Notes under the pieces: generated by a model
Database searches by the model: none
Seen by the model: only the letters and a program-made list of their open reading frames with translations
What the model was told of the DNA's origin: nothing
Position numbers and translations under genes: made by a program
Part shown: positions 35,927 to 44,805 of the stretch, in pieces
Layout: every line of letters starts with the position of its first letter
Numbering within the stretch: position 1 is the first letter of the stretch
Source of the DNA: JANJUB01 sp964586225
GTDB lineage: Bacteria > Armatimonadota > Fimbriimonadia > Fimbriimonadales > Fimbriimonadaceae
DNA length: 64,000 bases
NCBI GenBank assembly: GCA_964586225.1
Contig: CAZPHD010000001.1
Coordinates: 186,001 to 250,000 of the forward strand
Reading direction: 5' to 3'

Positions 35927-37234
35927 ATGAAGTTTCCAGAGCATTGGACACGGCGTGACGTTCTTCGAACGATGGGAGCGGTTTCGGCTTCGGCCGCGAT
36001 CCCGAGTGTGATGGCCAACCCGACCCGCACCGTCGGCGCGAATGAGAAGATCGTCATCGGTCTCATCGGCTGCGGCGGAATGGGTGCCTCGAACATGCGC
36101 AGCCTCATGGGCCACCCCGAAGTTGAAATCGCCGCCCTTTGCGATGTCGATACCCGCCGTATTCCCGGTGACTACAAGACGGTTACTGACAAATACAGCC
36201 GCAAGCCCGAGGTCTACCGCGACTATCGCAAGATGCTGGAGCGCAAGGACATCGACGCTGTGATCATCGGAACGCCCGATCACTGGCACGCGCTGAACCT
36301 GATCGACGCCTGTGATGCGGGAAAAGACAGTTTCTGCGAGAAGCCTCTCTCGCACAATCTCGTCGAGTCGGTGAAGATGGCCGAAAGTGCGAAGCGCCAC
36401 AAGCGGATTGTTCAGGTCGGCACCTGGCAGCGTAGCACCCGCGAGTTCACCGATGCGATCGCCTACATCCGCGCGGGCAAGCTGGGCAAGATCACGCACT
36501 GTCGCGCCTGGATCGCCGATGGCACTCGCATCGGTAAGAAGCAACCCAGCCCGGTGCCCAGCAGTCTCGATTACGACATGTGGATTGGCCCCGCCGAGAT
36601 GGTGCCGTATCAGGATAACAAGGTTCACTGGAACTGGCGCTGGGTGCTGAACACCGGCGGCGGCCTGACCACCGACTGGGGCGTCCACATGATGGATATC
36701 GCGCTCCTCGGCATGTCGCAGAGCCAGAACCTCGTGATGCCGACCGATATCAGCGCCTATGGCGGCCAGTGGGCGGTCCAAGATGATGACCGCGACGCCC
36801 CGGACACCACCGAGGCGATCATGCGATTCTCTGATCCAGACTTCGTGATGACGTGGTCGGTGCTTCGCGATCATCCCGGCAAACCGGGCCACGGAACCGA
36901 GTTCGTGAGTGCGGATGGCCGAACGCTTCGAGTCTGGCGCGGCGGTTGGATCATTCTCGACGCCGACGGCAAGGAGATTCCGAAGGAGCAGGCCGACCCG
37001 GTGGAGTCGGATCACTGGCGCAACTGGCTCGACTGCGTGAAGACGCGCAAGATGCCGCGCGCGGACATCTCGTCGGTAGCGCAAACGACGATCGTGTGCC
37101 ACTTGGTGAATTGCGCGCTCTTCAGCGGCCAGACGGTGCGCTGGGACAACCGGCGCATGGACCTCGCGGGGAACGCGGGACGAGACACGATGGCGTACGC
37201 GCGACCCTACCGCGGCCCGTGGCGTCTGCCTTGA
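35927..37234 (+). CDS. Gfo/Idh/MocA family oxidoreductase with a Tat-like signal
   Basis: A 435-residue NAD(P)-dependent sugar/cyclitol dehydrogenase. The N-terminus has a twin-arginine-like export signal (WTRRDVLRTMGAVSASAAIP). The Rossmann motif GLIGCGGMGASN is near residues 46-57, followed by the family motif CEKPLSH with the conserved Lys near 133 and a C-terminal substrate domain containing NTGGGLTTDWGVHMMDIA. Such exported members are very frequent in Planctomycetota, Verrucomicrobiota and Armatimonadota, where they act on sugars. Substrate unknown. Driven by TATAAT at 35916; the next gene begins 2 nt after its stop. Confidence 0.92.
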   Translation: MKFPEHWTRRDVLRTMGAVSASAAIPSVMANPTRTVGANEKIVIGLIGCGGMGASNMRSLMGHPEVEIAALCDVDTRRIPGDYKTVTDKYSRKPEVYRDYRKMLERKDIDAVIIGTPDHWHALNLIDACDAGKDSFCEKPLSHNLVESVKMAESAKRHKRIVQVGTWQRSTREFTDAIAYIRAGKLGKITHCRAWIADGTRIGKKQPSPVPSSLDYDMWIGPAEMVPYQDNKVHWNWRWVLNTGGGLTTDWGVHMMDIALLGMSQSQNLVMPTDISAYGGQWAVQDDDRDAPDTTEAIMRFSDPDFVMTWSVLRDHPGKPGHGTEFVSADGRTLRVWRGGWIILDADGKEIPKEQADPVESDHWRNWLDCVKTRKMPRADISSVAQTTIVCHLVNCALFSGQTVRWDNRRMDLAGNAGRDTMAYARPYRGPWRLP

Positions 37235-37235
37235 T

Positions 37236-38819
37236 ATGTTGACTCTGCTCGCTGCTCTGGCGGTGACCGCCGCACAGGTCGAGGTCCTCACGCTTGGGGA
37301 TCTCGGCCGGGCAGCGAGTGTTCAAGTCGAAGCGAGCATCGCCGACGAGGTTGTGATTCGGCGGACGACTCAGACACCCCTTACGCAACTGAGGCTCCTC
37401 GCATCGGGTGTCGGTTACGTGCTTGAGGTCGAGCAGGACGAGCTCCGCCTCCGCCGGCCTAAGTCGGGGAAACCGGGCAAGTTGCGGACGGACCGATTTC
37501 CCGAGATAGCTTCGCTGCTGGCAGCTCAGACGTTCGACTTTACGACCCTGCCCCCTGGGCAGCGCGTCGTGCTCTCAAACTCGCCGACTCAGCTCCAACT
37601 TCCGCTCATCGGCAAGTTCGACGAGTTGACCTGGATAGCCGCCCATCGAGGGATCTACGGTCTATCGTTCACGAAGTCCGGTAGCTATGACCACCACGGG
37701 TTTGACCCGCTGTCCTTCATGCACGGCGATCCCAATCCTGGCGTTCCGCTGAGCCCGAAGGTGCGCGAGTGGATGTCGGCGAGACTGCGGAGCTTGACTT
37801 TGCCGCCGACTCACGTTGAGTTCACATTAATGGACGATCCCGTCCCGCTCATGTACACAGAACTGCTGAATGCGCGGTTCGGTAAAGGTGAGCAGTTCGT
37901 GTTTCTCGCGAAGGACTCGACGGTCATGGGCCCGTTTGCCGCTCTGATCTCGGGTCGTGTTCAAGTCACTAAGGTGTGGCGCGGACTGGATGATATGTAC
38001 GGCCTAACCCTCACCGAGAAGAACGGGGTCTGGGTGTCGCACTACGACGAATCCGGAGTCGCATTAAGTGCGCCGATCAGTTGGTATCGGACGCCGGAGA
38101 AGTGGACTCCTGAGCGACTGGCTCGGATCTCACTTGAAGAGTCGGCGGCGGTTGCCGTCACGTTCTTCGACAAGGCACTTGCGGACGTCGTGACGCGCCA
38201 CAACGATTCGGCAGGTGTCTCAGCTCTGCGGTCGTCGCACGAAGGACTCGTGTTGTGGCATGGACTAACTTCGGAGCAGAGGGCCGCGGCTCGCGCGGCC
38301 GGCTCAATTCGGATACCTGTCCTCAGATCGAGGGCACTCGCGGAAGCTACAGAACGGTTACTGTTCGGTGGGGGCTATCGCTTTTGGGCAGGGAAACGCC
38401 CACCGGGTTGGCAATTCGGCGATGCCTGGGATGAACTGACGTTTCGATTTGGGACTGGCTTACCTGCCGAAGCTGAACTCCAAATTGAAGTGACCCACCC
38501 GATTTCGTTAATCATGCAAGCCCCGTCCGCTCGCTACTTCTTGCTCGACGAAGATGGACTCGCGAGCAACTTGGAGCGGCAAATGCGCAAGAACCCAGGA
38601 TCAGATCGTATTACCGCTTCCTTCGCGGAATGTGCTGAAGTGCGCCCCGAGACCATTAACTTCACACTTCGAGTTGGAGACCGACTGACATTCACAGCTC
38701 AGATCAAGGAGTCAGTGCCGGCCGAGGGGCTGAAGATGGTGCCGTACGAGAGTGTGGATGCGGGCTTGCGTCAGCGGGCTCTGGAGCGTGCGAAGCGCTG
38801 GGCATCGCTTGGCGGGTAG
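37236..38819 (+). CDS. Exported hypothetical protein with a secretin-like N domain
   Basis: A 527-residue protein with a short signal peptide (MLTLLAALAVTAA). Residues 14-75 (LGDLGRAASVQVEASIADEVVIRRTTQTPLTQLRLL, then a VLEVEQDELRLRR strand) follow the pattern of STN/secretin short domains, where a beta-alpha-beta unit recruits partners. The remainder has no motif I recognise. It starts 2 nt after the oxidoreductase stop and may be cotranscribed. The GC and codon use fall slightly below the neighbours. No enzyme activity is suggested. Confidence 0.7.
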   Translation: MLTLLAALAVTAAQVEVLTLGDLGRAASVQVEASIADEVVIRRTTQTPLTQLRLLASGVGYVLEVEQDELRLRRPKSGKPGKLRTDRFPEIASLLAAQTFDFTTLPPGQRVVLSNSPTQLQLPLIGKFDELTWIAAHRGIYGLSFTKSGSYDHHGFDPLSFMHGDPNPGVPLSPKVREWMSARLRSLTLPPTHVEFTLMDDPVPLMYTELLNARFGKGEQFVFLAKDSTVMGPFAALISGRVQVTKVWRGLDDMYGLTLTEKNGVWVSHYDESGVALSAPISWYRTPEKWTPERLARISLEESAAVAVTFFDKALADVVTRHNDSAGVSALRSSHEGLVLWHGLTSEQRAAARAAGSIRIPVLRSRALAEATERLLFGGGYRFWAGKRPPGWQFGDAWDELTFRFGTGLPAEAELQIEVTHPISLIMQAPSARYFLLDEDGLASNLERQMRKNPGSDRITASFAECAEVRPETINFTLRVGDRLTFTAQIKESVPAEGLKMVPYESVDAGLRQRALERAKRWASLGG

Positions 38820-38925
38820 TCGGTTCGGCCGGTTCATCCCAAATCGGTCCACGCGCGGGGCCTCGTCACTCGCAGGCTCTGGACTCGATACCCGCGTCTA
38901 CCTCTTACAAAGTTGAGCAAACCCG

Positions 38926-38965
38926 CGCCAACCCGAGCCAACCCGAGCCAACCCGAACCAATCCC
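38926..38965. repeat. Short tandem array of a 10-bp unit (CCAACCCGAG)
   Basis: Four consecutive CCAACCCGNG-type units between convergent genes (ending at 38819 and 38966). The other 105 bp of this spacer hold nothing I recognise. Confidence 0.75.
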
Positions 38966-39835
38966 CTAATACACAACCTTATTCAGCGGATACTCGACCA
39001 ATCCCGTCGCTCCTGCGCGCTTCAGCAACGGAATCAGGTCCCGTACTTGCACCTCGTCCAGAATGACCTCGGCGGCGATCCAGGCCTCATCAGTAAGCGG
39101 GGATAGTGTCGGATTCTTAAGAGAAGGCAAGAGCCCAAGAATCTCGGCTTGCCGATCGCGCGGCAGGTTCATTTTGAGGCCCACCAGCCGCGAGGCGTTC
39201 ATCGCGCCAATGAGCAAAATCTCCATCGCCTCCAGCTTCGCGCGCTTCCATTCATCCCGCATCGCGTCATGATTCGCGATCAGTCGCGTCGTTGATGTCA
39301 GCAACGTGTCCACGATCCTCAGGTTATGCGCCCGCAAAGAAGAGCCCGTCTCCGTGTTCACCACAATGGCATCCACCAGCCCCGGGACCTTCACTTCGCA
39401 CGCGCCCCAACTGAACTCGACATCGGCGGTAACGCCCTGCTGAGTGAGATACCGGTTGGTGAGGCGCACATACTCCGTCGCCACGCGCATTCCGGCCAGA
39501 TCGCTCACGCTCTGAACTGGCGAGTCTTGATGCACGGCGAGCACGATCCGAATCGGGTTGTTCGTCAGCTTAGAATAGCGCAGTTCGCACACCTCGTGGA
39601 TGTCGACGCCGCAGTCCTGCACCCAGTCATGCCCCGTCAGCCCGGCATCCAGCACGCCATCCGCCACGAACTGCGGAATCTCCTGCGGGCGCAGCAACAC
39701 GGGCTCAAGCTCGGGGTCGTTGACCACCGGCTCGTACGACCGCGACGTGGTTTTGAACTTGAAGCCCGCCTTCTCAAAGAGGGCGAACGTGGCCTCTTGC
39801 AGGCTTCCCTTGGGCAATCCGATTCTGAGTTTCAC
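38966..39835 (-). CDS. hisG: ATP phosphoribosyltransferase, long form
   Basis: First enzyme of histidine synthesis: joins ATP and PRPP. The 289 residues include the N-terminal MKLRIGLPKGSLQ, the PRPP-binding EYVRLTNRYL and VDAIVVNTETGSSLRAHNL segments, and the C-terminal ACT-like regulatory domain that defines HisG-L and binds histidine (from about 215, MNLPRDRQAEILGLLPSLKNPTLSPL). The frame is open to 39952, but GTG 39835 is preferred because TAGAAT lies 7 nt upstream and the length then matches HisG-L (about 290). No other his gene is nearby. Confidence 0.94.
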   Translation of the reverse strand: MKLRIGLPKGSLQEATFALFEKAGFKFKTTSRSYEPVVNDPELEPVLLRPQEIPQFVADGVLDAGLTGHDWVQDCGVDIHEVCELRYSKLTNNPIRIVLAVHQDSPVQSVSDLAGMRVATEYVRLTNRYLTQQGVTADVEFSWGACEVKVPGLVDAIVVNTETGSSLRAHNLRIVDTLLTSTTRLIANHDAMRDEWKRAKLEAMEILLIGAMNASRLVGLKMNLPRDRQAEILGLLPSLKNPTLSPLTDEAWIAAEVILDEVQVRDLIPLLKRAGATGLVEYPLNKVVY

Positions 39836-39842
39836 CGCTGTG

Positions 39843-39848
39843 ATTCTA
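39843..39848 (-). promoter_or_regulatory. -10 box (TAGAAT), leaderless promoter of hisG
   Basis: TAGAAT, CACAGCG, GTG at 39835 on the minus strand (7-nt gap). Confidence 0.5.
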
Positions 39849-39905
39849 CGGGTTTGGCGTGCGGGCAATTTGCCTGAGATGACGCTCGCGGGTAACGTAT
39901 CGCCC

Positions 39906-40817
39906 ATGCCGTGCCGCCCGCTGGTTACCGGAACGTTCCTCGATGAGATCACTCACGACATCCCGAGCCAGAACTGGGGCGAGGCCGAGTGGCGGCGCGA
40001 GTTCGAGCTCTATCGCCAGATTGGCATCGACACCGTGATCATCATCCGTGCGGGCTACCGCAATCGGTGCATCTTTGCCGCTAAAACCCTGCCCGATCTG
40101 CTCCCGGTCTACGATGACCTCGCTGAGCTGTTCTTCTCGCTCGCCGATGAGATTGGGCTGCGGGTGTTCTTCGGCACCTACGACTCCGGCCACTACTGGC
40201 AGAAGCGAACCTGGTGGCGCGAGGTCGAGATCAACCAGGCTTTCCTCGACGAGGTCGTCGAGCGGTACGGGCACCATCCCAGCTTCGCGGGCTGGTATCT
40301 CACCCACGAGACCGGCAAGAACCACGGCCACATCATCGAGCTCTTCAACGGCATTGGTCGCCACTGCCGCCAGCTCAAAGACATCCCGATCCTGATCTCG
40401 CCCTATCCCCAAGGAGCGAAGCAACCGGGCGAGCACTCGCTCACGCTTGACGAGTCGTTCGACCACTGGAATCGAATCTTCGAAGCCACGGAAGGTGCCT
40501 ACGACATCGTCGCCTTCCAAGATGGGCAAGTCCACTACGAGGAACTGCCGCGCTTCCAAAAGAGGATTCGCGAGTTGGGCGATCGGTACGGGCTGACGAT
40601 CTGGGCGAACGTCGAATCCTTCGATCGTGATATGCCGATCAAGTTCCCGCCCACCGATTGGCGGAAGTTGCGCTTTAAGCTCGAAACCGCCGCCCAGACC
40701 GCCGAGAAGATCATCACCTTCGAGTTCGCCCACTTCATGTCGCCCCACAGTTGTTATCCGGCGGCGCACCGTCTCTTCGACCGTTATCGGGAGTATTCCG
40801 AGTCGCTCGCCGAGTAG
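39906..40817 (+). CDS. DUF4434 family protein (TIM-barrel glycosidase-like)
   Basis: A 303-residue protein of the DUF4434 family. The signature is present: TGTFLDEITHDIPSQNWGEAEW at the start, FDTYDSGHYW-like active-site region (FFGTYDSGHYWQK) and FAGWYLTHETGKN with a conserved Glu, all typical of the TIM-barrel glycoside-hydrolase-like group. No signal peptide is seen with this start. Catalytic activity and substrate are unknown. Two in-frame ATGs (39879 and 39906) are possible; 39906 matches the family start. Divergent from hisG across 70 bp; the PQQ dehydrogenase gene follows 9 nt downstream. Confidence 0.8.
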   Translation: MPCRPLVTGTFLDEITHDIPSQNWGEAEWRREFELYRQIGIDTVIIIRAGYRNRCIFAAKTLPDLLPVYDDLAELFFSLADEIGLRVFFGTYDSGHYWQKRTWWREVEINQAFLDEVVERYGHHPSFAGWYLTHETGKNHGHIIELFNGIGRHCRQLKDIPILISPYPQGAKQPGEHSLTLDESFDHWNRIFEATEGAYDIVAFQDGQVHYEELPRFQKRIRELGDRYGLTIWANVESFDRDMPIKFPPTDWRKLRFKLETAAQTAEKIITFEFAHFMSPHSCYPAAHRLFDRYREYSESLAE

Positions 40818-40826
40818 TATTCGAAT

Positions 40827-42311
40827 GTGATCAAGTCTTCGTATCTTCTCCTCGCCTTGGCGACAGGCGGTCTCGGCGTTGCCTGCGTTAGCGCGACCAA
40901 GCCCGAAGCCGGGCAGCCCGAATTTGAGCCCAAGGTGCAACGCACCCAGGCCGTCAATCTGACCAAGCTCTATAACGAGAACTGTGCCAACTGCCACGGT
41001 CAAGATGGATCGGGAGGCGGAGCGGGAACGCAAACGCTCAACACCGAGGACCTCTTCGATCAGAAGCATGACCGCAAGTTCTTCGACTCCATCAAGAACG
41101 GCGTTCCCGACACGGGCATGACGGCTTACGGTGAAACCATGTCCGACGAGGAGATTTGGGGTCTCGTGGTCAAGGTGCGAGAACTCCAAGCTCGCGCTCT
41201 GCGAGCAAAGAACGGCTCACCGGTTCCGGTGGAAGGGGTGTACAAATCCAAGCGCCACGACTTCAATGTTGAGACGGTGATCACCGAGGGCCTGAGCACG
41301 CCGTGGGGCATCGACTGGCTGCCCGACGGCCGAATGTTGGTCACCAACCGCAATGGCGTTCTCAAGCTTTATGATGCCAATCACAAGCTGATCGGCGACA
41401 TTGAGGGCATTCCGAAGAGCCTTGAGATGGGTCAGGGCGGACTCATGGAAGTCACCGTTCACCCCGAATACGACAAGAACGGGTGGATCTACCTTGCCTA
41501 CACCGAGCCCGCGAAAGAAGGTCGCGGTGGACTCACCAAGATCGTGCGCGGCAAGCTCGTGTCACGGTCGCAGCCGCCGACTTGGTCTCATCAAGAGACG
41601 ATCTATGAAGCCAAGCCGGAGTATTACACCGGGGCGGGTGTCCATTTCGGTAGCCGCATCGTGTTCGATAAAGCCGGCTATCTGTTCTTCGCCATCGGCG
41701 AGCGCGGTTCAAACATGGGCGCGCAGAGTCTTGCGACACCTTTCGGCAAGATCATGCGCCTGAACGCCGATGGTAGCGTTCCGAAGGACAACCCCTTCGT
41801 CGGAACGGCCGACGCCGATCCGGCAGTTTGGACCTACGGACATCGTAACCAGCAGGGACTGGTGTTCGACCTCGAGGGCAAGCTGTGGACCACGGAGCAC
41901 GGCCCCCGCGGCGGCGATGAACTCAACCTGGTTACCAAGGGCTCCAACTACGGCTGGCCGGTGGTGGCGTGGTCAATCAACTATAACGACGCCCCATTCC
42001 GCACACCCTGGCCGAAGGACGATATGAAGGTTGTCCAGCCCGTGTTCCGCTGGTTGCCGTCGATCGGTGCGTGCGGTCTTGATCTTGCCCGTGGGGCGGC
42101 ATTCCCGAACTGGAACGGCGACCTCTTGGCAGGTGGCTTGGCGGGTCAGAATCTTGACCGTATCCGCGTCAAAGATGGCAAGCTGGTCGAGCGCGAGGAG
42201 ATTCTGCACAACTTGGGACGCATCCGCGAGGTGGCTGTCCACAAGAACGGCACGATCTACGTGGCGCTGAACAGCCCGAATCACATCATCCGGTTGGTGC
42301 CGGCCAAGTAA
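40827..42311 (+). CDS. Cytochrome c / PQQ-dependent aldose sugar dehydrogenase fusion
   Basis: A 494-residue exported oxidoreductase. After a signal or lipoprotein-like leader (LLLALATGGLGVAC) comes a cytochrome c domain (about 45-135) with heme motif CANCHG and a Met ligand candidate in TGMTAYG. The second domain (about 150-494) is a soluble PQQ-dependent glucose/sorbosone dehydrogenase propeller (WGIDWLPDGRMLVTNRNG, LEMGQGGLMEVTVHP, GERGSNMGAQSLATPFGKIMRL, EHGPRGGDELN). Sugar electrons would go from PQQ to the fused heme and into the respiratory chain. GTG start. The flavin oxidoreductase follows 2 nt downstream. Confidence 0.9.
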   Translation: MIKSSYLLLALATGGLGVACVSATKPEAGQPEFEPKVQRTQAVNLTKLYNENCANCHGQDGSGGGAGTQTLNTEDLFDQKHDRKFFDSIKNGVPDTGMTAYGETMSDEEIWGLVVKVRELQARALRAKNGSPVPVEGVYKSKRHDFNVETVITEGLSTPWGIDWLPDGRMLVTNRNGVLKLYDANHKLIGDIEGIPKSLEMGQGGLMEVTVHPEYDKNGWIYLAYTEPAKEGRGGLTKIVRGKLVSRSQPPTWSHQETIYEAKPEYYTGAGVHFGSRIVFDKAGYLFFAIGERGSNMGAQSLATPFGKIMRLNADGSVPKDNPFVGTADADPAVWTYGHRNQQGLVFDLEGKLWTTEHGPRGGDELNLVTKGSNYGWPVVAWSINYNDAPFRTPWPKDDMKVVQPVFRWLPSIGACGLDLARGAAFPNWNGDLLAGGLAGQNLDRIRVKDGKLVEREEILHNLGRIREVAVHKNGTIYVALNSPNHIIRLVPAK

Positions 42312-42313
42312 GG

Positions 42314-43372
42314 GTGAGTGCGCTCTTCGAACCCCTGAAGTTGCGGGACGTCACGTTCCGCAACCGAATCGGCGTGTCGCCGATGTGCATGTATTCGGCG
42401 ACAGAAGGCTATCCAAGTTCCTGGCATTTGGTGCACTTGGGCAGTCGCGCCGTTGGTGGAGCGGGCATGGTGATGGCGGAGATGACCGGAGTTGTGCCCG
42501 AGGCGCGAATCACGCCGGGTTGCTGTGGTCTCTGGGAAGATGGGCAGATTGACGCCTGGCGCCCGATCGCCAACTTCATCGAGGCGCAAGGGTCCATTCC
42601 CGCTCTTCAGATCGCCCACGCCGGGCGAAAGTCGGGCTATAACATCCCGTTCGGTGCAACCGGGCCGCTACCCGAAGATGAGCCTTGGGACCGGGTCGCG
42701 CCGAGTGCCGTCCGTTTCTCGGAGAGCTCGCCCTTGCCCCGGGAACTCACGCTCGCCAACATTGCCGACTTGGTGCTCAAGTTCCGCGATGCGGCGGCTC
42801 GTGCCCTCGCCGCCGGGTTCCGTGTCGTTGAAATTCACGGCGCTCATGGCTACCTCGTGCACCAGTTCCTATCGCCGATTTCGAATCACCGGACCGACGC
42901 CTACGGCGGATCGTTCGAGAACCGGATTCGTTTCGTGGTGGAAATCGCCGACGCGATCCGCACGGTGTGGCCCGAGCGGTTGCCGCTCATGCTCCGCGTA
43001 TCAGCAACCGATTGGGTCGAGGGTGGTTGGACGGCTGACGAGACCGTCGAACTCGCTCGAATCATCAAGGAGCACGGAGTTGACCTCGTTGACTGCTCAT
43101 CCGGCGGAGCGACGGCGGATGCCGAGATTCCATTTGGCCCCGGATATCAGGTTCAGTTCGCGGAGCGAGTTCGCAGGGAGGCCGGCATGCCTTCGGCGGC
43201 GGTGGGGATGATCACCGAACCGGCTCAAGCAGAAGCGATCATCGCGAGCGGACAGGCGGATATGGTGTTGCTGGCTCGCGAATATCTCCGCGATCCCTAC
43301 TGGGCCCGTCGCGCCGCTCGCGAACTTGGGGCCGAAATCGAGCCACCGAGGCAATACGGCCGGGCGTGGTGA
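42314..43372 (+). CDS. Old yellow enzyme-like NADH:flavin oxidoreductase (YqjM type)
   Basis: A 352-residue FMN TIM-barrel ene-reductase. YqjM-class signatures are clear: NRIGVSPMCMYSATEG, QIAHAGRKSGYN with the active-site His, EIHGAHGYLVHQFLSPISNHRTDAYGGSFENR, and the end ADMVLLAREYLRDPYWARRAA. It reduces activated C=C bonds with NADPH in the cytosol; natural substrate unknown. GTG start at 42314, 2 nt after the dehydrogenase stop. A minisatellite region starts right after the stop codon. Confidence 0.93.
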   Translation: MSALFEPLKLRDVTFRNRIGVSPMCMYSATEGYPSSWHLVHLGSRAVGGAGMVMAEMTGVVPEARITPGCCGLWEDGQIDAWRPIANFIEAQGSIPALQIAHAGRKSGYNIPFGATGPLPEDEPWDRVAPSAVRFSESSPLPRELTLANIADLVLKFRDAAARALAAGFRVVEIHGAHGYLVHQFLSPISNHRTDAYGGSFENRIRFVVEIADAIRTVWPERLPLMLRVSATDWVEGGWTADETVELARIIKEHGVDLVDCSSGGATADAEIPFGPGYQVQFAERVRREAGMPSAAVGMITEPAQAEAIIASGQADMVLLAREYLRDPYWARRAARELGAEIEPPRQYGRAW

Positions 43373-43374
43373 AG

Positions 43375-43558
43375 GTGGCTTGTTGATGTGTTGGCCTGTT
43401 AGATTGTTGGCCTGTTCGGGCTCATAAAGTCGGCTCGACGGCAAAAAACCAACTGGCTGATCCTGCCAACACACCAACAAGCCAACACACCAACAAGCCA
43501 ACACACCAACACACCAACACACCAACACACCAACACACCAACACACCAACACGTCAAC
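43375..43558. repeat. CCAACAC-type minisatellite with inverted flank
   Basis: About 60 bp of near-perfect ACCAACAC units (43494-43555) preceded by longer CCAACACACCAACAAG units (43468-43500), and on the left side the reverse-complement type (GTTGGCCTGTTAGATTGTTGGCC, 43382-43420 region). The whole spacer between convergent genes is repeat; no gene. Related sequence occurs at 53815-53945. Confidence 0.85.
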
Positions 43559-43559
43559 C

Positions 43560-43949
43560 TCACTGCACCAGAATCAGCCCCAGCAGCATCACCCCGAAGT
43601 ACGTCGCCAGCGTGGCCGCTCCCGCGTAGTCTTTCGCCACTCGCTGCCCAAAGAACAACATGAGCAGCGACAGGCCGCTGAGGCCCAGGCCGACCATCGC
43701 CACGTTCGAATCCTGCCCGAACGCCAACATCACCGCCCCGACCGCGCACGTTGCGCCCGCCGCGAGTTCCACCATCGTCACCACCGTCAACATCAGCGGC
43801 ACCATGCCCGCCAGCGGCGAGTTCGCAAAGTGCTCCTTCAGCCACTCCAAGTTGCCCTGCCGGTCGCTCACCTTGTCCAGCCCCGATTGCAGAAACAGCA
43901 CGGCAAAGAACGCCAGCACCAGCAAACTCGCGATAAAGATCGGTTTCAC
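43560..43949 (-). CDS. DoxX-like small membrane protein
   Basis: A 129-residue integral membrane protein with four hydrophobic helices (about 3-22, 48-66, 70-90, 105-128) and the helix-1 motif FLQSGLDKVSD that is typical of DoxX/DoxD-like proteins. Members associate with respiratory or thiosulfate-related enzymes or reduce surfactant-like quinones; the role here is unknown. GTG start at 43949. Stands alone and is divergent from the exported protein gene at 43987. Confidence 0.78.
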   Translation of the reverse strand: MKPIFIASLLVLAFFAVLFLQSGLDKVSDRQGNLEWLKEHFANSPLAGMVPLMLTVVTMVELAAGATCAVGAVMLAFGQDSNVAMVGLGLSGLSLLMLFFGQRVAKDYAGAATLATYFGVMLLGLILVQ

Positions 43950-43974
43950 ATTCGATACGACGTGCGCAACCCAG

Positions 43975-43980
43975 TAAACT
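43975..43980 (+). promoter_or_regulatory. -10 box (TAAACT), leaderless promoter
   Basis: TAAACT, CAGCAC (6 nt), ATG at 43987. The same TAAACTCAG string precedes ispA. Confidence 0.5.
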
Positions 43981-43986
43981 CAGCAC

Positions 43987-44691
43987 ATGAAGACTCGAAG
44001 TTGGCTGGCGATCGGTCTCGTGGCGGTGACGTTGCTCGCGGTTGCGCAGGGCACGACGCTGAAGCGGACCCCCAAGGTCGGAGACACCCAGATCTTCAAC
44101 ATGCGGATGGAGTTCGCGATCTTCGGCGACACCGCGGTCTACACGTCCAAGCTCGTTGAGAAGGTTTCGGCCGTCTCTCCGGAGGGCAACTTCACCGTCG
44201 AGTCCACCCAATCGGAGTACAAGGTCGAGCTGTTTGGGGATGAAGGCGTGGTCCGCGATGAGGACATGCCGAAACAGTCCATCACCTACACCCCGACCGG
44301 CGAGGTGGTGTCGGTTCAGGGCGACTTCGTCAACGAATCGGTCTACCGGCTGGCCAACCTGATGGCAGTGCGCCTTCCAAAGGAGCCAGTTGCCAAGGGC
44401 GACAAGTGGGAGCGCTCGGTGCCCAAGAATGTGGACACCGGGGTTTTTGACGCGAAAGCAAGCTACACCTACGAGGACGACGAAAAGATTGAGAACGTCG
44501 ACACCATCCGTGTCTCGTTCGAATATGCCGAAGTCGCGGGCGATCCAGCCCGAAGCGATGGCAAAGTCTGGCTCGACAAACGAGACGGGTCAGTTGTGAA
44601 ATTGGAAACCAACTGGACCAGTGCTCCGATCCCAGGTGCACCATCGCCACTGACTGGCTCAGTTATCCTCACTCGTCGCTTTGAACCGTGA
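43987..44691 (+). CDS. Exported hypothetical protein
   Basis: A 234-residue protein with a signal peptide (MKTRSWLAIGLVAVTLLAVAQG) and an all-beta-looking mature part (LKRTPKVGDTQIFNMRMEFAIFGD, EGNFTVESTQSEYKVELFG, DGSVVKLETNW). This pattern resembles periplasmic or outer-membrane-attached DUF6263-like proteins that describe a scalar energy balance of strands, but I cannot assign a family. No Cys, no catalytic motif. Expressed from its own leaderless promoter. Confidence 0.72.
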   Translation: MKTRSWLAIGLVAVTLLAVAQGTTLKRTPKVGDTQIFNMRMEFAIFGDTAVYTSKLVEKVSAVSPEGNFTVESTQSEYKVELFGDEGVVRDEDMPKQSITYTPTGEVVSVQGDFVNESVYRLANLMAVRLPKEPVAKGDKWERSVPKNVDTGVFDAKASYTYEDDEKIENVDTIRVSFEYAEVAGDPARSDGKVWLDKRDGSVVKLETNWTSAPIPGAPSPLTGSVILTRRFEP

Positions 44692-44805
44692 CACTGAGGC
44701 CCCTTTTGAGCGTCCTACTAGGTGGTCGTAGCTAAAACCTCGGCCAGCCAGTTAAAATACTGGAGATTGCGGCGTTTCGGCGTTCGCAACGGAGGATACT
44801 GTCGG